Shown here piece after piece: positions 35,752-44,198 of a stretch of 64,000 bases of DNA; the stretch's first letter is position 1; every line of letters begins with the position of its first letter. The position numbers and the translations under genes are program-made. Origin of the DNA: Hyphomonas sp. (lineage in GTDB: Bacteria; Pseudomonadota; Alphaproteobacteria; Caulobacterales; Hyphomonadaceae); contig NZ_JALHLS010000009.1 of the NCBI RefSeq assembly GCF_022844445.1, positions 81,509 through 145,508 of the forward strand. The letters run 5' to 3'. Below the pieces are notes generated by a model, which saw only the letters and a program-made list of their open reading frames with translations, ran no database searches and had not been told where the DNA came from.

Positions 35752-36717
35752 ATGGCGATCGCAGTTATTGGCGCCGGCATGGCGGGGCTCGCGGCAGCAG
35801 CGGCGCTGACCCGCGGCGGAGAGGACGTCCGGCTGTTCGACAAGGGGCGCGGCCCCGGCGGTCGGATGGCGACGCGCAGGGTAAAGCTGGGCGAGACCGA
35901 GATCGCGTTCGATCACGGCGCGCAATACTTCACGGCGCGGTCACCCGAGTTCCGGGACGTGGTGGACAGCTGGATGCGAGCAGGCGCGGCGGCCGAGTGG
36001 GGTGAGGGGCGGTATGTCGGTACGCCGGCAATGAACAGCGTGATCCGGGCGATGGCCGCGCCGCTGGAGGTGACCTGGGGCGCGCAGGTGGGCGCCATTG
36101 AGGGGGCGCCGGGAGCCTGGAGGCTGCGGATGGAAGATGGTTCGTCTACGGAGGAGTTCGCGCAGGTGATCGTGGCAGTGCCGGCGGAGCAGGCGGCGGT
36201 GTTGCTGGCGATGGTGGCGCCAGAGCTGGCCATTCAGGCGGGCAGCGTCCGGTCGGCGCCGTGCTGGGCGGTGATGCTGGGCTATGCGCAGGCGACGGGA
36301 ATGACGATTCATGCCCTGGAGCCGGAGGCCGGCCCGATTGGCTGGGTCGCGCGCAATTCCTCAAAGGCGGGTCGCGCCGGTGCGGAGACTTGGGTGCTGC
36401 ATGCGCGCGCGGGCTGGTCGGCTGAACATCTCGAGGATGCGCCGGAGGTAGTGGCCGCGGCCTTGACGGCGGCGTTCCACGACCTGACAGGCGCTGGCGA
36501 GCCGGACCTCGCGCTGGCGCATCGCTGGCGCTATGCGCGAGTGACCGAGGCGCTGGACGAGCCATTCCAGTTCGATGCCGCGCTCGGCCTTGCGACCTGC
36601 GGCGACTGGCACCTCGGCGCGCGCGTGGAAGCCGCCTGGATGAGCGGGCACTTGCTTGCCGAAGAATTGTTGCGTCAAAGAAATGACGTCAGCCCCATGT
36701 TTGTGGATAACCTGTGA
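35752..36717 (+). CDS. FAD-dependent amine oxidase-like protein (renalase-like)
   Basis: This 321-residue flavoprotein is read from the ATG at 35752 with AGGAGG at 35741-35746; an in-frame GTG lies 27 bases upstream. The dinucleotide motif is IAVIGAGMAGLAAAAALTRG, followed by FDKGRGPGGRMATRR and FDHGAQYFTARS, both typical of the renalase-like group (COG3380). C-terminal ATCGDWHLGARVEAAWMSG closes the FAD site. Bacterial renalases oxidise isomeric forms of dihydronicotinamide. It is divergent from the photolyase gene with 99 bases between starts. Confidence 0.9.
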   Translation: MAIAVIGAGMAGLAAAAALTRGGEDVRLFDKGRGPGGRMATRRVKLGETEIAFDHGAQYFTARSPEFRDVVDSWMRAGAAAEWGEGRYVGTPAMNSVIRAMAAPLEVTWGAQVGAIEGAPGAWRLRMEDGSSTEEFAQVIVAVPAEQAAVLLAMVAPELAIQAGSVRSAPCWAVMLGYAQATGMTIHALEPEAGPIGWVARNSSKAGRAGAETWVLHARAGWSAEHLEDAPEVVAAALTAAFHDLTGAGEPDLALAHRWRYARVTEALDEPFQFDAALGLATCGDWHLGARVEAAWMSGHLLAEELLRQRNDVSPMFVDNL

Positions 36718-36914
36718 AGAGGTTGCGGGGATGTCGGCAGGGCATCCGAAGGGGCAGGCGTTACCTGGTCTGCCGACCTGTCCGCGCCTCGGGGCGAAGA
36801 GGCTCCACACAACCTGGGCACCGGGACTTTCTGACGCCGCGTGACCGCTTGGCGGATGCGGGCGCCCGGCTTAGTGTGCCCCTTTGAAGACAGATAATCC
36901 GAGGGAGTAAGCCG

Positions 36915-38129
36915 ATGGCCTATGACGATGCCGAGCAACTCGAGGCCTTCCGCCTCGACACCCGCAAATGGCTGGAAGCCAATTGCCCGCCCTCGATGCG
37001 TACGCCGATGCCGGATGACGAGGTTGTGTGGGGCGGACGCAACGCGACCTTCAAGAACCCGGAGTCGAAACTCTGGCTCGACCGGATGGGGGAGAAGGGC
37101 TGGACCTCGCCGGAATGGCCGAAGGAATATGGCGGCGGCGGCCTTAGCCGCGCTGAGGCGCGCGTGCTGGAGCAGGAGCTGCGCCGCATCAAGGCGCGCC
37201 CGCCGCTGTTCTCGTTCGGCCTGTGGATGTTCGGCCCGGCGCTGCTGGAATTTGGCAACCACGAACAGAAGCTGCGCTTCATCCCGGACATCCTGAAGGG
37301 CAAGATCCGCTGGTGCCAGGGATATTCCGAGCCGGGCGCGGGCTCTGACCTCGCCGGTCTGCAGACACGCTGCGAGGACAAGGGCGACCACTACCTGATC
37401 AACGGCCAGAAGGTGTGGACTTCCTATGCCGACAAGGCAGACTGGATCTTCTGCCTCGTGCGCACAGACACCTCGACCAAGCATGAGGGCATCAGCTTTA
37501 TCCTGTTCGACATGAAATCGCCGGGCGTGGAAGCGCGCCCCATCCAGCTGATCTCCGGCGAGAGCCCGTTCTGCGAGACCTTCTTCACCGATGTAAAAGT
37601 GCCCAAGGACCAGCTGGTCGGCCGCGTGAACGGCGGTTGGGACATTGCGAAACGCCTGCTGCAATTCGAGCGCTCGTCGATTTCGGCTGGCGGCTTCGGC
37701 GGCACCGGCGGCTCGGGCATTCTCGGGCCGGAAGACTATGCCAAGCAGCATATCGGCACCGATGAAGCCGGCCGTATCCTGGACGGCGACCTGCGCGGCC
37801 GCATCACCGATCACCGGATGTATGCCAAGGCCTTCGCGCTGACCGTCCAGCGCCAGACCGAGCAGGCGAAAGCCGGTCAGGCGGTCGGCCACACTGCGTC
37901 GATCCTGAAGTACGGCGCCGCAAAGATGAACCAGGACCGGCACGAGCTGCTGATTGAGGCGCTCGGCACCGAGGGCCTCGGCTGGGAAGGCGAGGGCTTT
38001 GACAAGAATGCCAAGAAGGTCACGCGTCAGTGGCTTCGCTCAAAAGGCAACTCGATCGAGGGCGGCACCTCCGAGATCAATCTCAATGTCATTGCCAAGC
38101 GTGTGCTCGGCCTGAAGGAGCATCAGTAG
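36915..38129 (+). CDS. Acyl-CoA dehydrogenase family protein, first of a pair
   Basis: This 404-residue FAD enzyme oxidises an acyl-CoA thioester to the 2-enoyl form. It has WCQGYSEPGAGSDLAGLQTR (FAD/substrate loop), YLINGQKVWTSYADKADWIF, and C-terminal IEGGTSEINLNVIAKRVLGL, which is the usual end of the family. It is followed after 2 bases by a second, shorter acyl-CoA dehydrogenase. Such pairs often make a heteromeric enzyme for steroid side-chain or other bulky acyl-CoA substrates, which is inference here. Confidence 0.95.
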   Translation: MAYDDAEQLEAFRLDTRKWLEANCPPSMRTPMPDDEVVWGGRNATFKNPESKLWLDRMGEKGWTSPEWPKEYGGGGLSRAEARVLEQELRRIKARPPLFSFGLWMFGPALLEFGNHEQKLRFIPDILKGKIRWCQGYSEPGAGSDLAGLQTRCEDKGDHYLINGQKVWTSYADKADWIFCLVRTDTSTKHEGISFILFDMKSPGVEARPIQLISGESPFCETFFTDVKVPKDQLVGRVNGGWDIAKRLLQFERSSISAGGFGGTGGSGILGPEDYAKQHIGTDEAGRILDGDLRGRITDHRMYAKAFALTVQRQTEQAKAGQAVGHTASILKYGAAKMNQDRHELLIEALGTEGLGWEGEGFDKNAKKVTRQWLRSKGNSIEGGTSEINLNVIAKRVLGLKEHQ

Positions 38130-38131
38130 TC

Positions 38132-39268
38132 ATGTCGTTCGTTCTCACTGAAGACCAGGAAATGCTGCGCGAGACAGCGATGGCGTTCGCGCGCGATGAG
38201 CTGCCCGTAGCGCATCTGCGCGCCTTACGCGACAAGGGCGCCAACGGGAATGACCCGGCGACGCGCAAGAAGCTGGCAGAGCTCGGCTTCTTCGGCGTCA
38301 TCGTTCCGGACGAACCGGGCGGCGAGACGTTCGGCCTGGTCGGCCTCGGCCAGATCCTCGAGGCACAGGGCCGCACGCTGGCAGCAACGCCGCTGGTGCA
38401 GACGGCGCTGATCGCGGCGTCCGCGCTGCAACTTGGCGGAACGCCCGCGCAGAAAGCCGAATGGCTGCCGAAGATTGCGGCCGGCGAGGTGACGTTTGCG
38501 CTGGCGCTCGACGAGTCGGCGCACTTCTCGCCCTACAGCATCGCCACTGAAGCCGAGCGCGACGGGCAGGGCTTCACGCTGAACGGCCTGAAGAAATATG
38601 TGCCGGACGGTCATTATGCGGACGTTTTCATCGTTGCCGCGCGCACCTTCGGTGAAGCGGGCGACCGGCACGGCATCAGCCTGTTCCTCGTGCCGAAAGG
38701 CGCGAAGGGCGTGACGGTCACGCCGCTGAAGACGGTTGACAGCCACGGCGCGGCACATGTCAGCTTTGACGGCGTGCATGTTCCACAAACGGCGCTGGTA
38801 GGCCCGGCCGATGAAGGCGCAGATATCCTTGATCCACTGCTCGACCGCGCGGCGATCGGCATGGCCGCCGAAATGCTGGGCTCGGCCCAGGCGGCATTCG
38901 ACATGACGCTGGACTACCTCAACAACCGCAAACAGTTCGGTCAGCTGATCGGGTCGTTCCAGTCGCTGCAGCACCGCGCCGCGAAGATGTTCGTGGAACT
39001 CGAAATGACACGTTCGTGCGTCGCAGCAGCGCTCGGCGCGGTCGATGGCGGCAAGGCAGATGTGGCGGAACTCGCAAGCCTCGCGAAGGCGAAGGCGGGC
39101 GAGCTTGTGCACCTTGTCTCGAACGAGTGCGTACAGATGCATGGCGGCATCGGCATGACTGACGCGGCCGAGCCGGGCTTCTACATGAAACGGGCCCGCG
39201 TGCAGGAAGCGCTCTACGGCTCGGCCAGCTGGCACCGTGATCGCTACGCACGGCTGAACGGGTTCTGA
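38132..39268 (+). CDS. Acyl-CoA dehydrogenase family protein, second of a pair
   Basis: The protein is 378 residues from the ATG at 38132 (MSFVLTEDQEMLRETAMAFA); the frame upstream overlaps the previous gene and is spurious. It has LNGLKKYVPDGHYADVFIVAA, DYLNNRKQFGQLIGSFQSLQHRAA split around the FAD contacts, and VQMHGGIGMTDAAEPGFYMKRA at the end. It probably forms a complex with the upstream subunit, since the genes lie 2 bases apart and share the terminator at 39290-39321. Confidence 0.94.
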   Translation: MSFVLTEDQEMLRETAMAFARDELPVAHLRALRDKGANGNDPATRKKLAELGFFGVIVPDEPGGETFGLVGLGQILEAQGRTLAATPLVQTALIAASALQLGGTPAQKAEWLPKIAAGEVTFALALDESAHFSPYSIATEAERDGQGFTLNGLKKYVPDGHYADVFIVAARTFGEAGDRHGISLFLVPKGAKGVTVTPLKTVDSHGAAHVSFDGVHVPQTALVGPADEGADILDPLLDRAAIGMAAEMLGSAQAAFDMTLDYLNNRKQFGQLIGSFQSLQHRAAKMFVELEMTRSCVAAALGAVDGGKADVAELASLAKAKAGELVHLVSNECVQMHGGIGMTDAAEPGFYMKRARVQEALYGSASWHRDRYARLNGF

Positions 39269-39289
39269 TCCGCAGGCAGATGAAATGAA

Positions 39290-39321
39290 AACGCCGGAGG
39301 ATGTCCTCCGGCGTTTTTTTT
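39290..39321 (+). terminator. Rho-independent terminator after the acyl-CoA dehydrogenase operon
   Basis: A hairpin (39290-39301 with 39304-39315) with an almost perfect GC-rich stem is followed by eight T at 39314-39321. It is the clearest plus-strand terminator in the window and closes the two-gene operon. Confidence 0.92.
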
Positions 39322-39344
39322 GTTTCTCGATTTACCCGGCGGAC

Positions 39345-40247
39345 CTACCGCTCGATCTGGTAGATCATGCAGACGCTGGCTGAAACTGGCTGGGACCTGT
39401 CATCCGAAGGCAGGTTCAGCGCGTCGATGTCGGCCTGTGTGATGGTCACCTGACGCCCGTCGATCATGCCGGATGCCAGGGGTGGCGGCGGCGGAGGAGG
39501 GGGCGGGGGTGGGGGCGCCATAGCATAAGACTTGTCGTAGTAGTCATAGTCGCTGCCTGCCATCGACGACCAGTTGCCAAGGCACGGCCCGGAGCCTTCC
39601 TGTACCACCATCAGCTTGCCGAGCTTCCCGCCACTGGCCGATGCGGTGGCCTTGGCACGATCGGCGCCGTCTTTCACGGCGGCTTCATAAGCCTGGCGGT
39701 TCAGCTCCGTCGTGCGTTCCAGATAGGTCGACAGGCCCGAGGAGTTTTCCGGGCCGAGCGCGAGCGCGCCGGCTCGGGCGGTACCGGCCTTGGAGACATC
39801 TTCCACCGTGACAGTCAGTGTGACGCGGGCTTCATAGGCACGGATCTTGTCGGAACGCTCGTTGTCGATCCGGTTCCCATCCTTGTCCTTGTACTGCTCA
39901 TACAGCGCCGTGACGTTCACGGACGATTGGACGATCGAGCCCTTGCCGGCGGCTTTCTTGATCGTGTCATAGGCGAGGCGTCCGCGCTCGACGGCGAGCT
40001 GCATGGCCTTTTTCGAATCCTTGTCGGTTTCGAGATAGGTGACGGTGAACGAGGCGCGGTTCGGGGCAACCTGCATGTCGGCGCGGCCGAGCACTTCGAT
40101 CACGGGAACACGGGTCCAGTAAGGCGTCGTGAAAGCCTGGTCCTGGAAGTCCGGCGCGGCCTGTGCGAGGGCCGGCAGGAAAGCGGCTGCCGTGCAGGCT
40201 GCCAGAAGGCCGCCCGTGAAGCGGGAGAGTCGGGTGCGATATGTCAT
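39345..40247 (-). CDS. SIMPL-domain (DUF541) periplasmic protein with a polyproline tract
   Basis: The protein is 300 residues from the ATG at 40247, with a signal peptide ending FLPALAQA. The SIMPL domain starts IEVLGRADMQVAPNRASFTVTY (read in two parts) and includes ARVTLTVTVEDVSKAG and AKATASASGGKLGKLMVV. An uninterrupted run of 12 Pro follows at about residue 240, then a short end with SASVCMIYQIER. SIMPL proteins are periplasmic and oligomeric, with roles reported in stress or envelope function. The 28 residues upstream of the chosen start have no signal character. Confidence 0.9.
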   Translation of the reverse strand: MTYRTRLSRFTGGLLAACTAAAFLPALAQAAPDFQDQAFTTPYWTRVPVIEVLGRADMQVAPNRASFTVTYLETDKDSKKAMQLAVERGRLAYDTIKKAAGKGSIVQSSVNVTALYEQYKDKDGNRIDNERSDKIRAYEARVTLTVTVEDVSKAGTARAGALALGPENSSGLSTYLERTTELNRQAYEAAVKDGADRAKATASASGGKLGKLMVVQEGSGPCLGNWSSMAGSDYDYYDKSYAMAPPPPPPPPPPPPLASGMIDGRQVTITQADIDALNLPSDDRSQPVSASVCMIYQIER

Positions 40248-40350
40248 GTGTTTCCCCACAAAGACCTGTTTGTTGGCTGCCGCGATTTGCGCGGCAACGC
40301 CCTGACTATCCACGTCTTGATGTGTCGGCACAATGGCCGCCGAGAGGCTC

Positions 40351-40827
40351 TTACGAGTTCGCTTCCGACTGGAGCAGGGTGTAACGCTCGATGCCGATCC
40401 GCTCGATCAGCGCAAACTGCTTCTCGAGGAAGTCGACATGCTCCTCCTCGTTATGGAGGATCTTGCCGAACAGGTCGCGGCTCACATAGTCGCGCACCTT
40501 CTCGCAATGCTCCATCGCGTCGCGCAGGACGGGAATCGCTATGTTCTCGAGCTTTAGGTCGCATTCCAGGATTTCCTGAACGCTCTCGCCGATGTGCAGC
40601 TTGCCGAGATCCTGAAGGTTCGGCAGGCCGCCGAGAAAGAGGACGCGCTCGATCAGCCAGTCGGCATGATGCATCTCCTCGATCGATTCATCGTGCTCCT
40701 TCTTGGAGAGCTTGGAGACGCCCCATTCGCGCAGCATCCGCGAATGCAGGAAGTACTGGTTGATGGCCGTCAGCTCGTTCTTGAGGGTGAGGTTGAGAAA
40801 TTCGATGACTTTCTTGTCGCCTTGCAT
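40351..40827 (-). CDS. bfr: Bacterioferritin
   Basis: This 158-residue protein is of standard length for the 24-mer iron-storage cage. The ferroxidase ligands Glu18, Glu51 and His54 are present, as is the haem ligand Met52 (ESIEEMHHADWL). The second half has KILHNEEEHVDFLEKQF with the other metal ligands. It oxidises Fe(II) and stores it as ferric mineral. It lies downstream of bfd on the same strand with a 194-base gap that carries a candidate iron-box at 40920-40935, so it likely has its own iron-regulated promoter. Confidence 0.96.
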   Translation of the reverse strand: MQGDKKVIEFLNLTLKNELTAINQYFLHSRMLREWGVSKLSKKEHDESIEEMHHADWLIERVLFLGGLPNLQDLGKLHIGESVQEILECDLKLENIAIPVLRDAMEHCEKVRDYVSRDLFGKILHNEEEHVDFLEKQFALIERIGIERYTLLQSEANS

Positions 40828-40919
40828 GAGCGGCTCCTGCGGTCTGGGAGGGTTACGGGGATTTACCTAGCCTTATAGGCGAACCGCGCCTGTGACAACA
40901 AAAAATCCAATAAAATCAA

Positions 40920-40935
40920 TTGCATATGATAGTGA
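40920..40935. promoter_or_regulatory. Candidate Fur-type box upstream of bfr
   Basis: TTGCATATGATAGTGA lies in an AT-rich stretch 93-108 bases before the bfr start. It shares 11 of 16 positions with TTGCGAATGAGTGTCA at 41241-41256 ahead of bfd. The sequence resembles proteobacterial Fur sites, though Irr or another iron regulator is possible. Confidence 0.4.
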
Positions 40936-41021
40936 GACACACTTGCAATCAGCCGTACGCTCCGTTCCGCGCGTTGGGACGAAGCGTTTGAAATGTAAGG
41001 AGTTTGAAGATGGCGGGCCGA

Positions 41022-41222
41022 TTACTCGGCGGCGAGGATCTGCAGTTCGGGAACGCAGCGGTCCATATGATCGGAGATCATTTCGCCGATCGTGGTGGTG
41101 CATTTTCCGCAATTGATCTTGCAGCCATGATGGGCCTGGACCGCTTTCGGGCTGCGCGCACCCGATTCCACGGCTTCGCGGACGGAGCGGCAGTTGATTC
41201 GGTTGCACACGCAAATGATCAT
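41022..41222 (-). CDS. bfd: Bacterioferritin-associated ferredoxin Bfd-like [2Fe-2S] protein
   Basis: The protein is 66 residues from the ATG at 41222 (MIICVCNRINCRS); an ATG at 41240 would add six residues. The [2Fe-2S] ligands appear as CVC near the N-terminus and CGKC in the second half (HHGCKINCGKC), the pattern of the BFD domain. Bfd passes electrons to bacterioferritin to release stored iron. The position just upstream of bfr supports this. The GCAAATG/CATTTGC inverted repeat at 41211-41235 spans the start codon. Confidence 0.92.
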   Translation of the reverse strand: MIICVCNRINCRSVREAVESGARSPKAVQAHHGCKINCGKCTTTIGEMISDHMDRCVPELQILAAE

Positions 41223-41256
41223 GAGAACCATTTGCAGCACTTGCGAATGAGTGTCA
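41211..41256. promoter_or_regulatory. Iron-box-like sites over the bfd start
   Basis: GCAAATG (41211-41217) and CATTTGC (41229-41235) form an inverted repeat with an 11-base spacer that contains the bfd ATG. Directly next to it, TTGCGAATGAGTGTCA (41241-41256) resembles the box ahead of bfr. Binding by Fur or a similar iron repressor here would block the bfd promoter. Confidence 0.4.
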
Positions 41257-41285
41257 ATCGAAGAGTTGGGTTAATGGCGGGGACT

Positions 41286-41513
41286 TCAACCGAGCGGCGG
41301 CGCCTGCCAGCCAAACACGGATTCCACGTCCGTTTCGAACACTCGGGCGATCCGGAAGGCGCTTTCGAGGGAGGGGGAATACTTGCCGAGTTCGATGGCG
41401 ATCACGGTCTGGCGCGTTACGCCGATGGCCTCGGCGAGGGCGGACTGGCTCATGCCGCCAGCGGATTCGCGCAGCTCGCGGATACGATTGGTGATCGGCG
41501 GGGGCTTGCCCAT
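41286..41513 (-). CDS. XRE-family transcriptional regulator, 75 residues
   Basis: This compact Cro/CI-type helix-turn-helix protein has ITNRIRELRESAGGMSQSALAEAIGV followed by the recognition helix TRQTVIAIELGKYSPSLESAF (read here in two blocks). The end ETDVESVFGW is typical of short YozG-like regulators. It starts 3 bases after the stop of a small membrane-protein gene on the same strand, a pairing seen in many bacteria. It probably represses its own operon through the paired operators at 41981-41998 and 42026-42043. Confidence 0.92.
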   Translation of the reverse strand: MGKPPPITNRIRELRESAGGMSQSALAEAIGVTRQTVIAIELGKYSPSLESAFRIARVFETDVESVFGWQAPPLG

Positions 41514-41516
41514 TGC

Positions 41517-41966
41517 TCAGACATCCCGGCGATAGAGCATGATCTGGAACACGTATTCTGCGATCTGGCCAAGCATCAGGCTCAGGAAGACGAGGTGGAA
41601 CAGCATGTGGCCATCACCGTGGACGCCGTAATGCCAGAGCGAACCGAACGCCGCGGCGGCAATCACGTAGCCGGACCAGTTGCCGGCCTTATCGGCAATG
41701 ATCTTCTCGCGCTCGTCAGCCGGCGCATCGGCCTCGCGCGGGGATGTGCCGGCGAGTACCGACATGACGGCGACCGAGGCGATCACGATGACGACGACGT
41801 AGGCGATAACGAAACCGATGAACGGCGGTGACGTTCGGCCCAGCGCCTGCGAGGCGCTGATCACCAGGTTGAGATAGAAGGCGGCGCCTCCGGTCAGGAT
41901 GGCGGCCATTGCCCAGGCGGTCTTCTCGCGGAAGGGCGTGTTGCGCAGGGCGGTGAGCAGGGACAT
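41517..41966 (-). CDS. Small four-TM membrane protein paired with an XRE regulator
   Basis: The protein is 149 residues from the ATG at 41966 ([18 protein letters not shown]), which has GGAG six bases upstream; an ATG at 42005 would overlap one operator. There are four hydrophobic segments and a charged cytoplasmic loop ([19 protein letters not shown] region). The layout resembles the DUF2178-like proteins that are co-encoded with short XRE regulators. Its role is unknown. It is the first gene of a two-gene operon. Confidence 0.82.
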   Translation of the reverse strand: MSLLTALRNTPFREKTAWAMAAILTGGAAFYLNLVISASQALGRTSPPFIGFVIAYVVVIVIASVAVMSVLAGTSPREADAPADEREKIIADKAGNWSGYVIAAAAFGSLWHYGVHGDGHMLFHLVFLSLMLGQIAEYVFQIMLYRRDV

Positions 41967-41980
41967 CGAAGACTCCGGGG

Positions 41981-41998
41981 TGTCGAAAATATTGTACA
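41981..41998. promoter_or_regulatory. Operator copy 1 of the XRE/membrane-protein operon
   Basis: TGTCGAAAATATTGTACA is an imperfect inverted repeat (TGT...ACA) and matches the site at 42026-42043 at 14 of 18 positions. It lies 15-32 bases before the operon start at 41966, so a bound repressor would cover the promoter or ribosome site. Confidence 0.6.
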
Positions 41999-42025
41999 CA
42001 GGCATGTAGTCGGAGATTTCCGGTA

Positions 42026-42043
42026 TGTCAAATATATCTTACA
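42026..42043. promoter_or_regulatory. Operator copy 2 of the XRE/membrane-protein operon
   Basis: TGTCAAATATATCTTACA is the second copy of the dyad. It starts 45 bases from the first copy, in the same orientation. Two such sites suggest co-operative autoregulation by the encoded XRE protein. Confidence 0.6.
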
Positions 42044-42125
42044 TGGCAGGCCTGCTTCGCTTGACGCCCCCGGGCCCCGCCTCTACGTCCGCCGCTCAAC
42101 CCTGTTGCACCCGGCAGAACCTCCG

Positions 42126-43715
42126 ATGACCGATCTTTCCACGCTTGCCCAAACCGCCAAGGCCTGGCCTTTCGAACTGGCCCGCGCGCTGGAAAAGCGC
42201 GTGGCGGAGCAGGTGAAGGCCGGCGAGCGCAAGGCGGATGCGCCAGTGATCTTCGAGACAGGCTATGGTCCGTCGGGCCTGCCGCATATCGGCACGTTCG
42301 GCGAGGTCGTGCGCACGACAATGGTGCGTCACGCATTCGAGGTGCTGACCGGTGGCAAGTATGCCACGCGCCTCATCTGCGTGTCGGACGACATGGACGG
42401 AATGCGGAAGGTCCCGGACACGGTGCCGAACCCGAAATCGCTGGATCAATACCTCCAGATGCCGCTGACCGTGGTGCCCGATCCGTTCGGCACGCACGCC
42501 TCCTACGGCGCACACATGAATGCGCGGCTCTGCGCCTTCCTCGACCAGTTTGGTTTCAAGTACGAATTTCTTTCGGCGACCGACTGCTACAAGTCCGGCC
42601 GGTTTGACGCGATGCTGCGGCGTGCGGCCGAGAAGTATGACGCGATCATGGGCGTGATGTTGCCGACGCTGGGCCCGGAGCGGCAGGCGACCTATTCGCC
42701 TTTCCTGCCCATCAGCCCCAGCACGGGGCGCGTGCTCTACGTGCCGATGAAGCATGTGGACGCTGCCAGAGGCGAAGTGACGTTCACGGATGAAGATGGC
42801 ACCGACGTGACGCTGCCGGTCACGGGCGGCGCGGTGAAGATGCAGTGGAAGCCGGATTTCGGCATGCGCTGGGCTGCACTTGGTGTGGACTTCGAAATGT
42901 TCGGCAAGGACCACCAGGCCAACGCCCCCGTCTATTCCAAGATCGCCCGCATCCTTGGCCACCGCCCGCCCGAACAGTATGTCTACGAACTGTTCCTGGA
43001 CGAGAAGGGCGAAAAGATATCCAAGACCAAGGGCAACGGCATTTCGGTTGAGCAATGGCTGGCCTATGCCCCGGACGAGAGCCTGGCGCTCTACCAGTTC
43101 CAGAAGCCGCGCGTCGCCAAGAAACTGCATTTCGACGTCATCCCGAAGGCAGTCGACGAATACCTGACCTTCCTCGACAAGTATCCGCAGGAAGAGGCCG
43201 CCGCGCAGCTGGAGAATCCTGTCTGGCACATCCATTCCGGCCATCCGCCGCAATGGTCGAGCCCGGTTTCGTTCGCGCTGCTGATGAACCTTGTCGCCGT
43301 GGCGAATCCGACGGACGTCTCGCAGCTCTGGTCCTACATCACACGCTATGCGCCAGACACCTCGCCAGAGACGCATCCGCTGCTGAACGACCTCGCCGGC
43401 TACGCCATGCGCTATTACCGCGACTTCATCCTGCCCGCGAAAACCTTCCGTACTCCGACGGATCAGGAACGCGCGGCGATGGCCGAGCTTGCCGAACGCC
43501 TGCGCACCTTCCCGGATGAGCCAACCGGGGAAAACCTGCAGACGATGACGTTCGAAGTCGGCAAGACGCACGGTTTCGAAAACCTGCGTGACTGGTTCAA
43601 GGCGCTCTATGAAGTCCTCCTCGGCCAGGAACAAGGCCCGCGCTTCGGCAGCTTTGCAGCGCTCTATGGCGCGGGCGAAACCGCCAAGCTCATCGACGAG
43701 GCGCTCGCGCGCTAG
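42126..43715 (+). CDS. lysS: Lysyl-tRNA synthetase, class I
   Basis: The protein is 529 residues from the ATG at 42126. It charges tRNA-Lys with lysine. Class I signatures are present: the HIGH-type motif in [11 protein letters not shown] and the KMSKS-type motif in [11 protein letters not shown]. Other conserved parts are [12 protein letters not shown] and [16 protein letters not shown]. The class I enzyme, more usual in archaea, replaces the class II LysRS in many alphaproteobacteria. The C-terminal helical domain (about residue 370 on) should recognise the anticodon. No neighbour shares its function. Confidence 0.96.
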   Translation: MTDLSTLAQTAKAWPFELARALEKRVAEQVKAGERKADAPVIFETGYGPSGLPHIGTFGEVVRTTMVRHAFEVLTGGKYATRLICVSDDMDGMRKVPDTVPNPKSLDQYLQMPLTVVPDPFGTHASYGAHMNARLCAFLDQFGFKYEFLSATDCYKSGRFDAMLRRAAEKYDAIMGVMLPTLGPERQATYSPFLPISPSTGRVLYVPMKHVDAARGEVTFTDEDGTDVTLPVTGGAVKMQWKPDFGMRWAALGVDFEMFGKDHQANAPVYSKIARILGHRPPEQYVYELFLDEKGEKISKTKGNGISVEQWLAYAPDESLALYQFQKPRVAKKLHFDVIPKAVDEYLTFLDKYPQEEAAAQLENPVWHIHSGHPPQWSSPVSFALLMNLVAVANPTDVSQLWSYITRYAPDTSPETHPLLNDLAGYAMRYYRDFILPAKTFRTPTDQERAAMAELAERLRTFPDEPTGENLQTMTFEVGKTHGFENLRDWFKALYEVLLGQEQGPRFGSFAALYGAGETAKLIDEALAR

Positions 43716-43789
43716 GCTTTCCGGCTGAAATGTAAGGTGCGCCCGCGCCTATCCCGCCTTAGCCTGCGCGGCGCTGCCGGAGCTTTACC

Positions 43790-44122
43790 ATGCGTCTCGC
43801 CACACTTTTTCTTGTTATCGCCGCGCTGCCGCTCGCTGGCTGTCTTGCGACCAAGATCGTGACGGCTCCTGTCAGCCTCGCCGGAGGTGTTCTGGAAGGG
43901 GCGGGCAAGGGCGCATTCTACGTCGGCGCAACTGCCGTGCGTGTGACGGGCGATGCGCTGGGCGGGCCGGACGAGATGGTCCGCATCACGGTCACTTACA
44001 GGAACGGCAAGGCAACGCGCACGAGAGACCGCGTCGTAAAAGTCAGGGATGTGGAGCGCGAGATCGGGGACATGAGCAAGGATGGCGAGCTGCTCGGCGT
44101 CGTGGTCTCCCCGGCAGACTAG
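43790..44122 (+). CDS. Small lipoprotein, unknown function
   Basis: This 110-residue protein has a lipoprotein signal ending AALPLAGCLAT. The mature part has a Gly/Ala-rich stretch (TAPVSLAGGVLEGAGKGAFYV) and a charged C-terminus (MVRITVTYRNGKATRTRDRV). Similar short lipoproteins occur in other alphaproteobacteria without known function. It lies 74 bases after lysS on the same strand and faces the indolepyruvate oxidoreductase gene, with the terminator at 44140-44173 between the stops. Confidence 0.78.
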   Translation: MRLATLFLVIAALPLAGCLATKIVTAPVSLAGGVLEGAGKGAFYVGATAVRVTGDALGGPDEMVRITVTYRNGKATRTRDRVVKVRDVEREIGDMSKDGELLGVVVSPAD

Positions 44123-44139
44123 GTCGCGAGCCGGCAGGT

Positions 44140-44173
44140 AAAAAAGCCCCGGCAAGCTTGCGCTTGCCGGGGC
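44140..44173 (-). terminator. Rho-independent terminator after the indolepyruvate oxidoreductase gene
   Basis: A perfect 12-bp stem (44146-44157 with 44162-44173) and 4-base loop is followed on the minus strand by six T (A run at 44140-44145). It sits between two convergent genes and may also slow plus-strand transcripts. Confidence 0.88.
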
Positions 44174-44198
44174 AGGACGCTGGGAGAGGATTTCAACT

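Noticed and set aside
39480..39530. CCG/GGC-rich repeat inside the SIMPL gene as a possible tandem-repeat locus
   Set aside because: It encodes 12 successive Pro in frame and is a protein linker rather than an independent repeat element.
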